30,371 nucleotides of DNA from a virus. Location: the IMG/VR virus record IMGVR_UViG_3300025168_000413, positions 1 to 30,371 of that record, one strand, 5' to 3'. Made by a program: the position numbers and the translations under genes. This document shows, piece after piece, positions 18,248 to 25,058 of this stretch. The notes under the pieces were generated by a model, which was not told the DNA's origin, made no database searches, and worked only from the letters and a program-made list of their open reading frames with translations. Within the stretch, counting starts at the first letter, position 1; each line of letters starts with the position of its first letter.

Positions 18248-18612
18248 TAGAAGGTATTCCATCCCTTCTTGTTGGTAGCGAAGTCGCTGATTAACAGGCC
18301 GTCCGTGGATGAACTGTTTGATGTTCCCGACTTCGCCTCCCGAAAAACCAACCAGTCCATGATTTGAGTTGGCTGTGGTAAAAGAGATGCAAGTTGCTGA
18401 CCTTCTTCGGGATTGAGGTCTTCTATGTCTATAGAAGGCTCATAGTGAAGCCAGTTGCTAAATGCGTAACGCCAGTAGTTGGAGAAGTTCATATCGCCAT
18501 TTGCGAACAACGGTGCTATTGCTTGCACATCAAAAAATGTCAACCGTTTTGATGTGACTTGGACAGGTTTACCGTTTATGTTAATTTCATTCTTCTTCTG
18601 TTTCTCCGACAT
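18247..18612 (-). CDS. Tail assembly chaperone-like protein (121 aa)
   Basis: The protein opens with a basic segment and a short beta hairpin (INGKPVQVTSKRLTFFDVQA), followed by helices with conserved-looking aromatics (NYWRYAFSNWL) and a helix DLNPEEGQQLASLLPQ. This small, helical form sits between the tail-tube and tape-measure slots, which is the classical location of the gpG/gpGT-type tail chaperones that bind the tape measure during assembly. It overlaps the preceding 74-residue gene by 26 nt in a different frame and the next by 1 nt. No strong ribosome site precedes its ATG (only GTGAG), suggesting coupling to the upstream gene. Assignment rests on position and size, not on a firm sequence match. 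Confidence 0.6.
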   Translation of the reverse strand: MSEKQKKNEININGKPVQVTSKRLTFFDVQAIAPLFANGDMNFSNYWRYAFSNWLHYEPSIDIEDLNPEEGQQLASLLPQPTQIMDWLVFREAKSGTSNSSSTDGLLISDFATNKKGWNTF

Positions 18613-18811
18613 ACTTACTCACTTTTTTATTTGAGTCCGTTGATTCTTCAAGGAACTCGTCCGTTTGCATATGAGCGAATGGGTTATCACTGGCTCGTCC
18701 TGCTTCGGGATTGAAAAGATTATCTCCGCCTTCTTCTTCTTCTTCGGCGGCATCGTAGAGTCTATCATACACGCAGTATGGATTCAAATTGACTTTGTTT
18801 CGCATTGACAT
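18587..18811 (-). CDS. Small acidic protein, tail chaperone position (74 aa)
   Basis: A longer frame begins at GTG 18847, but ATG 18811 is preferred: a GGGGGAG ribosome site lies just upstream and begins right at the stop codon of the tail-tube gene (TAG). The protein has an acidic run of glutamates near residues 22-26, and its end is also acid-rich (YVGETEEE). It overlaps the following gene by 26 nt, in the frame that would require a +1 shift to fuse. Position suggests the first of the two tail-chaperone genes; the sequence itself is not recognised. Confidence 0.65.
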   Translation of the reverse strand: MSMRNKVNLNPYCVYDRLYDAAEEEEEGGDNLFNPEAGRASDNPFAHMQTDEFLEESTDSNKKVSKYVGETEEE

Positions 18812-18821
18812 ATGACTCCCC

Positions 18822-20909
18822 CTAACAATGATACACTGTGTCCTCACTTATGACCTTTACATTTTGAGGTTTGATTTTCATAGTAGTAAAGAGAAGCCCT
18901 TTGTCATCGGGCATAGGTATTGGTAGTTCTGTGATAAAGTAGTCATCAATAATAACACGAAGGCTTGGCGTTGTTCCACTGTCACCTGCAACTACTGGCT
19001 TAGTGAAATGAAGCATGATAGTTCCTCCTGTTGAGCCAACAGTGCCACCTCTTTCTACATGGCTTCTTAATTCATGAAACAAACTGTGGTCTGCCAGTGC
19101 GATGACTATCTCCATCTCAAACTCTTCACGACCTTCACGGATAACGCTGGCGTTCCTTGTTCCGCCGTAAGGTATTTGCTTGAGGCTGATGTTGTTTGAC
19201 GCATCTACTGTCTCTGCCACAGGGTTGCTTTGGATAGTATGAAACATCTCTACTCCTGTCTTGCCTCTCAGTTCAAAGGCACTAATGAAGGCTAAGTTTT
19301 GGTCGAATGCCGATACAGTCCCGTTGTAGAACATGAAAGGTTTCTCCGAGCCTTCTGCTATACCGCTGGCTTTTCTACCTGTCTTGGTGCTGGCAGTATT
19401 TTGAAACATTCGGTGAGCAGTGTATCGGTCACCTTTGTTACTTGACTCAAGGCGACCAGTGTCTGTATAACAAGCCAGTGCGTTAAAAACACATCTGTAT
19501 TTCAGTTCAGCATCAACAGTAGATGACATCTCCCATTCAACGACTTTGCAACCTTTGAACACTCTTGTCAACTGATTGCTATCATTTGACGAACCGGGTG
19601 ATATAGTTGATTCTCCGGTGGCATTGAAAGAGCCGACATCTCGTGTGCGCACGCTGTGTTCAAGGCTGAAACTCGGTATGGTTTCAGCAGAGAAAAGCAA
19701 GCGGCGAACAGGATTTGTAATCGTTCTTGTTGAGTTTACATTCGGACTACCATTGGACGCTGTGTCACTATATTCTCTTAGTTCAAGAGTATCGCTGGTC
19801 GTATGAGGGAACTGCCAACCGCCATCGACATAGATACGGAAACGACTACTGCCTAATCCTTCGATGGCTGATATTCTACGGCATTCGGTTGACTCTGCCC
19901 ATTCAAAGTGCTGAGCGTCACTGGTAAGGTCCGAAGTTGAAGATTCAAAAGGAAACACTTTTGGGTGCGTAGCGGCGGCTTTGTTAGGAGTTTTGTAAGT
20001 AGTTGTAGGAACGAGAGTAGTGTCTTTGAGAAGTATGTAATCCCCTACTGCGGCGGCAGTGCTTGAGCCAAAGCGAATACTGTCACTTACACTACTCGTC
20101 ACATCAAGGTGTCCTTGACCGGGCGAAACATCTGCGTAAATAGTAGGAGCAGTTGAGCCGTGTTCTTTACTACCACACTTGTCTTTACTGACAACCTCTC
20201 TACCAAGACTGTAATACAGCCAATTGGCGTTATGCATCGGCATTTCAAGCGAGCCGCCCATATGATGCACCTTACCTGTCTGTTGCACTGCTACCTGTCG
20301 ACCAAGGCCAACAACATGGTAACTATGCAAATCGACTTTGGTGTCGGGCAAGGTCATGAAACTGGCTAAACCAACGAACTGGTCGATAAGGCTGACTTCT
20401 TTTGAGGATGCGGCGGCGGCATTCATCGCTGAGTTTGCATCACCTTGTATAGTCGGCAGTCCAGTTCCATGAAGGAATATAGCGTCACCTGTCCCGCTGT
20501 CTACGGAGGTAGTAGTGGCGAGAGCAGGGACTATTTTTATTTGAGTTGACGACACACCGTCAGCGTTATTTTCTAATGTGTGGTCGACAATGGTGTATAA
20601 TCTACTCTTGAGGCTTGAAGGGTAGAATGCGGAAAAGTTATTGTTACCTGTGGATGCGGCATGAAAAGTCAGTTTTTGCCCAATGAGCATACCAAGAGGA
20701 ACTTTGAGAATAGGCTTAGTCTGCTCAAAAATGCTGGTATTACCTATAGAGGTCGTGCCTCTAAATTGAATGGTGGTGAAATCACGAGCAGAGTCAGTGG
20801 TAACTGCTCTCCAAGTTCTCGGCTGGTCGTGCTCAATGAGGACGCTTGTCTCGTGGCCCATAGTGACCTCCGAGACATCTCCCTTGTAATGCGCACCAAA
20901 TCCACTCAA
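18822..20909 (-). CDS. Probable major tail tube protein, unusually large (695 aa)
   Basis: The C-terminal half has the layout of phage tail-tube proteins: a strand-rich part (GCKVVEWEMSSTVDAELKYR), then FMFYNGTVSAFDQNLAFISA, then EGREEFEMEIVIALADHSLF and a last strand pair ending in TMKIKPQNVKVISED. Tail tubes form the stacked hexameric tube through which DNA passes. The usual length is 150-350 residues, so this one has about 350 extra residues, mostly in the first half (including a strand-rich segment around 255-395), which may decorate the tube surface. The start is TTG 20909, overlapping the previous stop by 4 nt (TTGA), with a GGAG site 9 nt upstream. It follows the terminator-like gene and precedes the chaperone genes, which supports the call. 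A sheath or other tail protein cannot be excluded. Confidence 0.6.
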   Translation of the reverse strand: MSGFGAHYKGDVSEVTMGHETSVLIEHDQPRTWRAVTTDSARDFTTIQFRGTTSIGNTSIFEQTKPILKVPLGMLIGQKLTFHAASTGNNNFSAFYPSSLKSRLYTIVDHTLENNADGVSSTQIKIVPALATTTSVDSGTGDAIFLHGTGLPTIQGDANSAMNAAAASSKEVSLIDQFVGLASFMTLPDTKVDLHSYHVVGLGRQVAVQQTGKVHHMGGSLEMPMHNANWLYYSLGREVVSKDKCGSKEHGSTAPTIYADVSPGQGHLDVTSSVSDSIRFGSSTAAAVGDYILLKDTTLVPTTTYKTPNKAAATHPKVFPFESSTSDLTSDAQHFEWAESTECRRISAIEGLGSSRFRIYVDGGWQFPHTTSDTLELREYSDTASNGSPNVNSTRTITNPVRRLLFSAETIPSFSLEHSVRTRDVGSFNATGESTISPGSSNDSNQLTRVFKGCKVVEWEMSSTVDAELKYRCVFNALACYTDTGRLESSNKGDRYTAHRMFQNTASTKTGRKASGIAEGSEKPFMFYNGTVSAFDQNLAFISAFELRGKTGVEMFHTIQSNPVAETVDASNNISLKQIPYGGTRNASVIREGREEFEMEIVIALADHSLFHELRSHVERGGTVGSTGGTIMLHFTKPVVAGDSGTTPSLRVIIDDYFITELPIPMPDDKGLLFTTMKIKPQNVKVISEDTVYHC

Positions 20910-21379
20910 GGTATCAACTCCGCAAGTATAACGACTTCAACTTGAAAGGTATGTCGGAACAACTTCTTGGTCCGGTCACTCAAGTCGGTTCTTACTTTGA
21001 GAATCATACGGTCAAAGTTTGCTCCGTCTCCCTTTCGGTTGACATGTATGATTCTACGCATTTCATTCTCCATTTTTCTCAAACGACTACGCCCTCTTGA
21101 TGTGCGCATGTCAACGGTGATGTTGACTCTCGTCGTTACAAAGTTGTAAAGCAATTCGGGGACTTCTTCGTTAAGAGCGGTCTCATAACAGAGAATGTAG
21201 TCATGACGCTGTAGGTCAAGTCTTTTTCCTCTTTCCGGCCCTTCGGAGGCAATATCTATGATAACAGGCTTAATGTTGTCTGTATTCGCCCTATTCCAAC
21301 CAAGCGCAGTTCCTGCATCAAAGTCAGCCTTGAGAATATCAATGACTGTATCAAGAGGCTCTTTCCAATCAGCCGTCAT
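20906..21379 (-). CDS. Tail terminator/neck-like protein (157 aa)
   Basis: The protein has an alpha/beta pattern common in tail-completion proteins: an N-terminal helix (EPLDTVIDILKADF), strands carrying KPVIIDIAS, a strand-helix unit with TRVNITVDMRTSRGR, then the helix RKMENEMRRIIHVNRKG, and two final strands (FRHTFQVEVVILAEL). Such proteins cap the tail tube and join it to the head connector. It starts with ATG overlapping the previous stop by 4 nt (ATGA). Placement between the adaptor gene and the tail tube is the usual one for this role. No catalytic motif is present. Name based on pattern and order, so moderate confidence. Confidence 0.55.
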   Translation of the reverse strand: MTADWKEPLDTVIDILKADFDAGTALGWNRANTDNIKPVIIDIASEGPERGKRLDLQRHDYILCYETALNEEVPELLYNFVTTRVNITVDMRTSRGRSRLRKMENEMRRIIHVNRKGDGANFDRMILKVRTDLSDRTKKLFRHTFQVEVVILAELIP

Positions 21380-22983
21380 GCGAAGACCACCACTTCCTTG
21401 TAGCGAGCGAGAATCTCCATAGCCTCTCTACGCCATAACTGTGCCTTTGAGCCGAGGTCAATGTTTTGTCCACCTTCGGGAATTAGCACTGAGCGGTCGT
21501 CAGCCATCAGTAGTTCGCTCGCTACAAGTTTAGTAGCGGCTTCTTCAATTGCCTTCTCAAGGTAACGCTCACCATAAATGTATGAGCACTTAATGGCATT
21601 CCATTCAAAGAAAGGGTATGAGTTGTTGAAGTAAATAATCCCCATCTCGGAGTCGAGCCACCAGTCACGCAGTCGTGCACTGTCTCCACTACTTGAGCCA
21701 CCTTGTAAGTCAACGACAAAGGAGTGCTGAGTGACTGTCCCACTGGACGGTAGACTGCCTCCGCTGACAACAGTGCAAGTTATGAACTTGGTATCAGTTT
21801 TGCTTTCATACCGGAAAACTTTTGTTCCGTCAGTTGCAACTCCCGACTTGGTAAAATTATTTGTCGAGTTTACGCTGATGTCATCAGTGTCTACTATACT
21901 TGCAACAGTAGCAGTTGCCAGTGTAGTTTGGTCGATAGTAATGTCGCTACTGTCAGTGACGATGGAGCATTCTTCTCCTGCTTTGACAGAGCGCATCGAG
22001 GTCACCTTGACAACACCGGTTCCGTAGTCGGAGTTGGCTGATGCAAGGAACTCGTTATGGACTGCGACATTCGATGTCGAGCCTTCTAAAGTAAAGCCAC
22101 TACCGTCCGACTTGAGAAAGTCCACACTCGTTTTGCTGACTCTATCCTCTTTATTGATGAGGTCAGCCAAGTTTTGAGCAGTTGAATTAGCATCAATCTC
22201 TCCACGCCACTTTGTTGTTCCTTCACCGGCCTCAAGCGTAGCAACGGTAGCGTTACCAAGACTAAGAAACACCTTCTTACCTGTAAGCGAGGCCACATTG
22301 TCGAACTCGATTCTCGCCTCTGCTCCACCAATCTCTCGGTAGTCGTCACCTTGCCATAGTTCGATTCTCAGTATTTGCTGAACATTACGGAAAAGCAAAG
22401 GTGCTGTCCCGACATAATCTGTATAGTATCGTCGACGGTAAGGCTTGTATGTATCGAAGTTGATGTATTCTGCTGTAACAAGGTAAGGTCTCCAAGCATT
22501 ATGAGTGATATTGTCTATACGGTCTTGTATACGGCGTATGTGGTCGTTGACGATGTTCTTTGTTACGCCACGACTCTTACCGTTGGTGAATATAGTGAGA
22601 TTCTGTATCTCTGTGTTTGCGGCAGTTGTATAACTGGCTAATGCATCATTGGTTCCAGCCGCCCCTCCGTCCAGCGTGGTTGGTAAGCGCACATATTTTG
22701 TCCCGCTTACATCCTGCACGCTTGGCGTACCAATAGTGAATGTTTCTCCTAAAGGGTAAAGGTCGCTGTAAACAAATATACTGTCTCCACTTTCAAAGCC
22801 ATGTTCCCGAAGGTCAGTACCACTGATGTAGAAGCCATTAGCGTCAGCGTTTGCCGCACCAAGGACAGGTTCGCCTGCCGCAATGCCAAGGAGTTGCGCC
22901 ACCTTGTCGCCAGTCGTATACACGACAGCAGTGGGGTCAAGAGGTCGAGTTTCGGGCTCACCGGGACTGAATACTGTTGGCAT
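21376..22983 (-). CDS. Head-tail adaptor (connector) protein with inserted beta domain (535 aa)
   Basis: Two parts are typical of head-tail adaptors: the helix-loop HIRRIQDRIDNITHNAWRPY followed by VQQILRIELWQGDDYREIGG, and near the end CSYIYGERYLEKAIEEAATK leading into LVASELL and a final helix REAMEILARYKEVVVF. These form the ring under the portal. Between them lies an added stretch of about 250 residues (roughly 220-430) that is beta-rich and Thr/Ser-rich, plus an extra N-terminal domain of about 130 residues. The usual adaptor is 100-250 residues, so this is an enlarged version. ATG 22983 has a strong AGGAGGAG site. It is followed directly by the terminator-like gene. Confidence 0.6.
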   Translation of the reverse strand: MPTVFSPGEPETRPLDPTAVVYTTGDKVAQLLGIAAGEPVLGAANADANGFYISGTDLREHGFESGDSIFVYSDLYPLGETFTIGTPSVQDVSGTKYVRLPTTLDGGAAGTNDALASYTTAANTEIQNLTIFTNGKSRGVTKNIVNDHIRRIQDRIDNITHNAWRPYLVTAEYINFDTYKPYRRRYYTDYVGTAPLLFRNVQQILRIELWQGDDYREIGGAEARIEFDNVASLTGKKVFLSLGNATVATLEAGEGTTKWRGEIDANSTAQNLADLINKEDRVSKTSVDFLKSDGSGFTLEGSTSNVAVHNEFLASANSDYGTGVVKVTSMRSVKAGEECSIVTDSSDITIDQTTLATATVASIVDTDDISVNSTNNFTKSGVATDGTKVFRYESKTDTKFITCTVVSGGSLPSSGTVTQHSFVVDLQGGSSSGDSARLRDWWLDSEMGIIYFNNSYPFFEWNAIKCSYIYGERYLEKAIEEAATKLVASELLMADDRSVLIPEGGQNIDLGSKAQLWRREAMEILARYKEVVVFA

Positions 22984-23027
22984 GACCTCTCCTCCTATTC
23001 ATCCCATGAGGGGTCTTCGTGATAACC

Positions 23028-23312
23028 CTATTGCTCTTTCTTACCGAGATTGAAGTCAACTGGCTTGTTACATGTCCTGCATGTATCGACCCAGCAAAAG
23101 TATAGCATACCGCAATTCTTACAGCGTGTACCCGAACCAATGTTCAGCACATCACCAGCGTTCTTATTGCGGTTTCTTTGTTTGACAGTGACACCCGACA
23201 GAGGTTTATCCTCGTTGGTTCTTACCGAAGCACCGTATGATTCGTTAAGACGAATGCCACGCTTTTGTAAACGCTCGATGTCATCAAGTCCGAGGCTACC
23301 GAATCCTTGCAT
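23028..23312 (-). CDS. Small zinc-ribbon protein (94 aa)
   Basis: A CxxC pair at Cys64/Cys67 (CKNC) and another at Cys78/Cys81 (CRTC), 10 residues apart, form a zinc-ribbon or treble-clef-like knuckle; Cys73 lies between. The N-terminal half is basic and probably disordered (VKQRNRNK). Zinc-ribbon proteins of this size can bind nucleic acid or act as assembly factors; the exact role is unknown. The gene lies between capsid accessory genes and the head-tail adaptor, so a role in neck assembly or DNA packaging is possible. The start ATG 23312 follows a GAGGTGA site that contains the stop codon of the preceding gene. After its stop (TAG) there is a 44-bp gap. Confidence 0.75.
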   Translation of the reverse strand: MQGFGSLGLDDIERLQKRGIRLNESYGASVRTNEDKPLSGVTVKQRNRNKNAGDVLNIGSGTRCKNCGMLYFCWVDTCRTCNKPVDFNLGKKEQ

Positions 23313-23326
23313 ACTTACTCACCTCA
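23312..23326 (-). promoter_or_regulatory. Stop codon overlapping ribosome site (72-aa gene to zinc ribbon)
   Basis: The stop TGA of the 72-residue gene lies inside TGAGGTGA, 14 nt from the ATG of the zinc-ribbon gene. Coupled translation is inferred. Confidence 0.7.
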
Positions 23327-23542
23327 AACTGTGTAGGTAAGTAAGAAGTAATGATTGCCAAGCGAAGTGAATGGTTCAATGCTGATTAAAGCAGTGGTAT
23401 TCGCCGCCGCAACTCCAAGAGCACCTGTGCCACCTGTGGCTCGGATGTCTGCTTGTATGAGTGCAGTAGCGTTTCCATTACTCATCTCTTGAGGACTGTA
23501 AGGACCGATGACTCGGTTTCCATAGCCACTAAGAACTGCCAA
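23324..23542 (-). CDS. Small hypothetical head-region protein (72 aa)
   Basis: A short Ala/Gly/Thr-rich protein with no known domain; it begins LAVLSGYGNRVIGPYSPQEM if the start is written as its codon TTG. The start TTG 23542 is chosen because the GAGGTGA site sits 6 nt upstream and overlaps the preceding stop codon; no ATG is suitably placed. The C-terminus reads LGNHYFLLTYTV and looks like beta strands. Codon pattern, tight spacing and strong ribosome site support a real gene. It may be a minor capsid or decoration protein, inferred only from location. Confidence 0.65.
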   Translation of the reverse strand: MAVLSGYGNRVIGPYSPQEMSNGNATALIQADIRATGGTGALGVAAANTTALISIEPFTSLGNHYFLLTYTV

Positions 23543-23556
23543 GGTGAATCACCTCA
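23542..23556 (-). promoter_or_regulatory. Stop codon overlapping ribosome site (192-aa to 72-aa gene)
   Basis: TGAGGTGA combines the stop of the upstream gene with the ribosome site for a TTG start 14 nt later. It fixes TTG as the start of the 72-residue gene. Confidence 0.7.
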
Positions 23557-24132
23557 GCGTTGACCGAGAATCCAAAAGCGACCTCTATCTAGGCTTACAC
23601 CAGTTAAATTATTACTGTCTTCTTTATCAATATTACGACCTGCATCAAAAATAACAAGGCTGTTGGTTTCATCAATCGAAACATCGAGAGAGTTGTTCTG
23701 TGCAGTAATAGCCGCATCAGCCAAAAGAGACATTTTAGATGCACCTAATACATGAAGTGCGTCATTGTCAGCCATTGCTTCTACTAATGGTGTGTCAATA
23801 GTAACAGCCGTAGCAGTAACAGCGGTGATTTTACCGAGTCTTGTGCCAAAAGCGTTGTAAAGAGTTTGACCGACATAAACACATGAGCGAGCATCTCCCG
23901 CTACACTACCAGTATCTACAGTCAATACTGTTTGTCCTATTGCTTCAGCAGAACCATTGTTAATAAGAAGCCCACTTGGTGCAGTAGAAGTCAAATGCCC
24001 ACCAGCGGCGAAAACAGTTGAAAGGATTCCGTCATAGGAAAACTCTGTTCCACCTTCGCTAAAAGTTCCTGTTATCATGAGCATATCGCCCATTACATGT
24101 GTTCGTGTATCTCCTGTGCTTGTTGCCGCCAT
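23554..24132 (-). CDS. Beta-rich virion protein, possible head decoration protein (192 aa)
   Basis: No named family is recognised. Residues 86-130 contain the beta module VGQTLYNAFGTRLGKITAVT followed by a Thr-rich strand and ADNDALHVL, which is repeated in pattern in the 663-residue tail protein and in the giant protein. The remainder is Gly/Thr/Ser-rich and looks like strands (MLMITGTFSEGGTEFSYDG). The ATG overlaps the preceding stop by 1 nt (TAATG), and the ribosome site AGGAGATGA is the same as that of the capsid gene. Placed four genes after the protease and before the neck genes, it may be a capsid fibre, decoration or minor head protein. Confidence 0.7.
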   Translation of the reverse strand: MAATSTGDTRTHVMGDMLMITGTFSEGGTEFSYDGILSTVFAAGGHLTSTAPSGLLINNGSAEAIGQTVLTVDTGSVAGDARSCVYVGQTLYNAFGTRLGKITAVTATAVTIDTPLVEAMADNDALHVLGASKMSLLADAAITAQNNSLDVSIDETNSLVIFDAGRNIDKEDSNNLTGVSLDRGRFWILGQR

Positions 24133-24542
24133 TATTCTTCATCTCCTGTTATTGTTGTTTGTTCTGCCTCTACCGGCTCTTCGACTGGTTCGGGCACTGC
24201 TACTGGCTCATCGACCATAGGCTTTAGAGTTTCCTCGACCATTGCCAATAGTTTTGCCTTTGTAGTGTAACCACTATACTCAACACCTCGCTCGGTCAAC
24301 CAAGCACTAATGTCTTTCTTTGTCCAGCCCGAATCCGGAATGCCGTCGTCCTTTGCATCTACTGTGACTGTCGCTTGTTCGTCGCCTTCAACAAGGAATG
24401 CTGTTGGATTGGAGCAAACTGCTACCCGATGAGTGTCCAGCCATTCTTGACTGACTTCGACGGGTTCTTTGCGAATCCAAGAGTCCTTGATGTCCGGCCT
24501 CTTTCGATAGACGGTAGGTCCCAAGTATGTTACTGTAGGCAA
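24132..24542 (-). CDS. HeH/LEM-like domain protein (136 aa)
   Basis: Residues about 67-106 form a helix-extended-loop-helix unit (GWTKKDISAWLTERGVEYSG then TTKAKLLAMVEE), typical of HeH/LEM/SAP-like DNA or protein binding modules found in many phage packaging and head-completion proteins. Residues 1-60 form a separate small beta-rich part. The tail (108-136) is rich in Pro, Glu and Val and probably disordered. The start is TTG 24542, selected by a GAGGTGA site 6 nt upstream; ATG is not available. Position after the capsid gene suggests a role like the lambda FI/packaging-assist proteins, but that is only analogy. Confidence 0.65.
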   Translation of the reverse strand: MPTVTYLGPTVYRKRPDIKDSWIRKEPVEVSQEWLDTHRVAVCSNPTAFLVEGDEQATVTVDAKDDGIPDSGWTKKDISAWLTERGVEYSGYTTKAKLLAMVEETLKPMVDEPVAVPEPVEEPVEAEQTTITGDEE

Positions 24543-24556
24543 GGTTATTCACCTCA
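24542..24556 (-). promoter_or_regulatory. Stop codon overlapping ribosome site (156-aa gene to HeH gene)
   Basis: The same TGAGGTGA arrangement leads to a TTG start 14 nt after the first base of the stop. It fixes TTG as the start of the HeH-domain gene. Confidence 0.7.
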
Positions 24557-25024
24557 GCCTACAATCATTGTCAAGTGAACAAAGTCATTTGCACCACCGA
24601 CTGTGAAGGTCAGTTCACCAGTTTCGTGGGAAACAACTGTTACTCCTGCACTTAGTGCTTCGTCAGTGTCTGTTTCGTTCACATAGTTGATAAGAGCGTA
24701 GATTCTACTAAAATCGGTGTTGTAAGCGTTGACTGCGAACTTTGCAGTTGTTGCAGTTGCTCGTGCTCTTACTGAAATCATCCGTAGACTCGACACTGGT
24801 TTGTTTGTTCCTTGGGCGTTGGTAGCCGTGAACGGGGTAAGAGAGCCCGGATAACCGGCCACTCCTGCGTCGTATGCCGCTCCCGAACCACTCAACCAAG
24901 CGGTGTTGTCTTCAAGACCAGCCGCACCGGGTGTCTTAATCGCTCCGCCTGTGTTTCCGCCCATTGGTATATCCAAGTAGGTTGTTACTGTATCAATTGC
25001 TGTATGTGCTGTTACTGTTGCCAT
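24554..25024 (-). CDS. Small virion protein following the capsid gene (156 aa)
   Basis: An Ala/Thr/Gly-rich protein with probable strands (RMISVRARATATTAKFAVNA, ELTFTVGGANDFVHLTMIVG); no known domain recognised. It is the gene immediately after the major capsid protein and carries an identical 29-bp leader with an AGGAGATGA ribosome site, suggesting similarly strong translation. High expression next to the capsid gene fits a decoration or cement protein that binds the mature capsid, but the sequence itself does not prove it. Start ATG 25024 begins MATVTAHTA, with the first two codons shared with the capsid protein start. Confidence 0.65.
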   Translation of the reverse strand: MATVTAHTAIDTVTTYLDIPMGGNTGGAIKTPGAAGLEDNTAWLSGSGAAYDAGVAGYPGSLTPFTATNAQGTNKPVSSLRMISVRARATATTAKFAVNAYNTDFSRIYALINYVNETDTDEALSAGVTVVSHETGELTFTVGGANDFVHLTMIVG

Positions 25025-25046
25025 AATTTTTCATCTCCTATATTTT
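25018..25046 (-). repeat. Duplicated capsid-gene leader, copy 2
   Basis: A 29-bp stretch identical to the leader of the capsid gene, covering an AT-rich tract, AGGAGATGA, AAAAATT and the start ATGGCAA. It supplies the ribosome site of the 156-residue gene. Beyond it both copies run into A-rich sequence that no longer matches exactly. Confidence 0.9.
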
Positions 25047-25058
25047 ATTTTTTTATCC

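Noticed and set aside
18600-18625. Canonical -1 frameshift site at the A-rich run in the chaperone overlap
   Set aside because: The run of six A is in the wrong phase for a slippery heptamer, and the downstream gene is in the +1 frame.
18811-18847. GTG 18847 as the start of the 74-residue gene
   Set aside because: It would lie inside the end of the tail-tube gene; ATG 18811 has a strong ribosome site right after that gene's stop.
18822-20909. Contractile tail sheath
   Set aside because: Length is within the sheath range, but the C-terminal pattern is closer to a tail tube, and no second tube gene follows as expected for a contractile tail.
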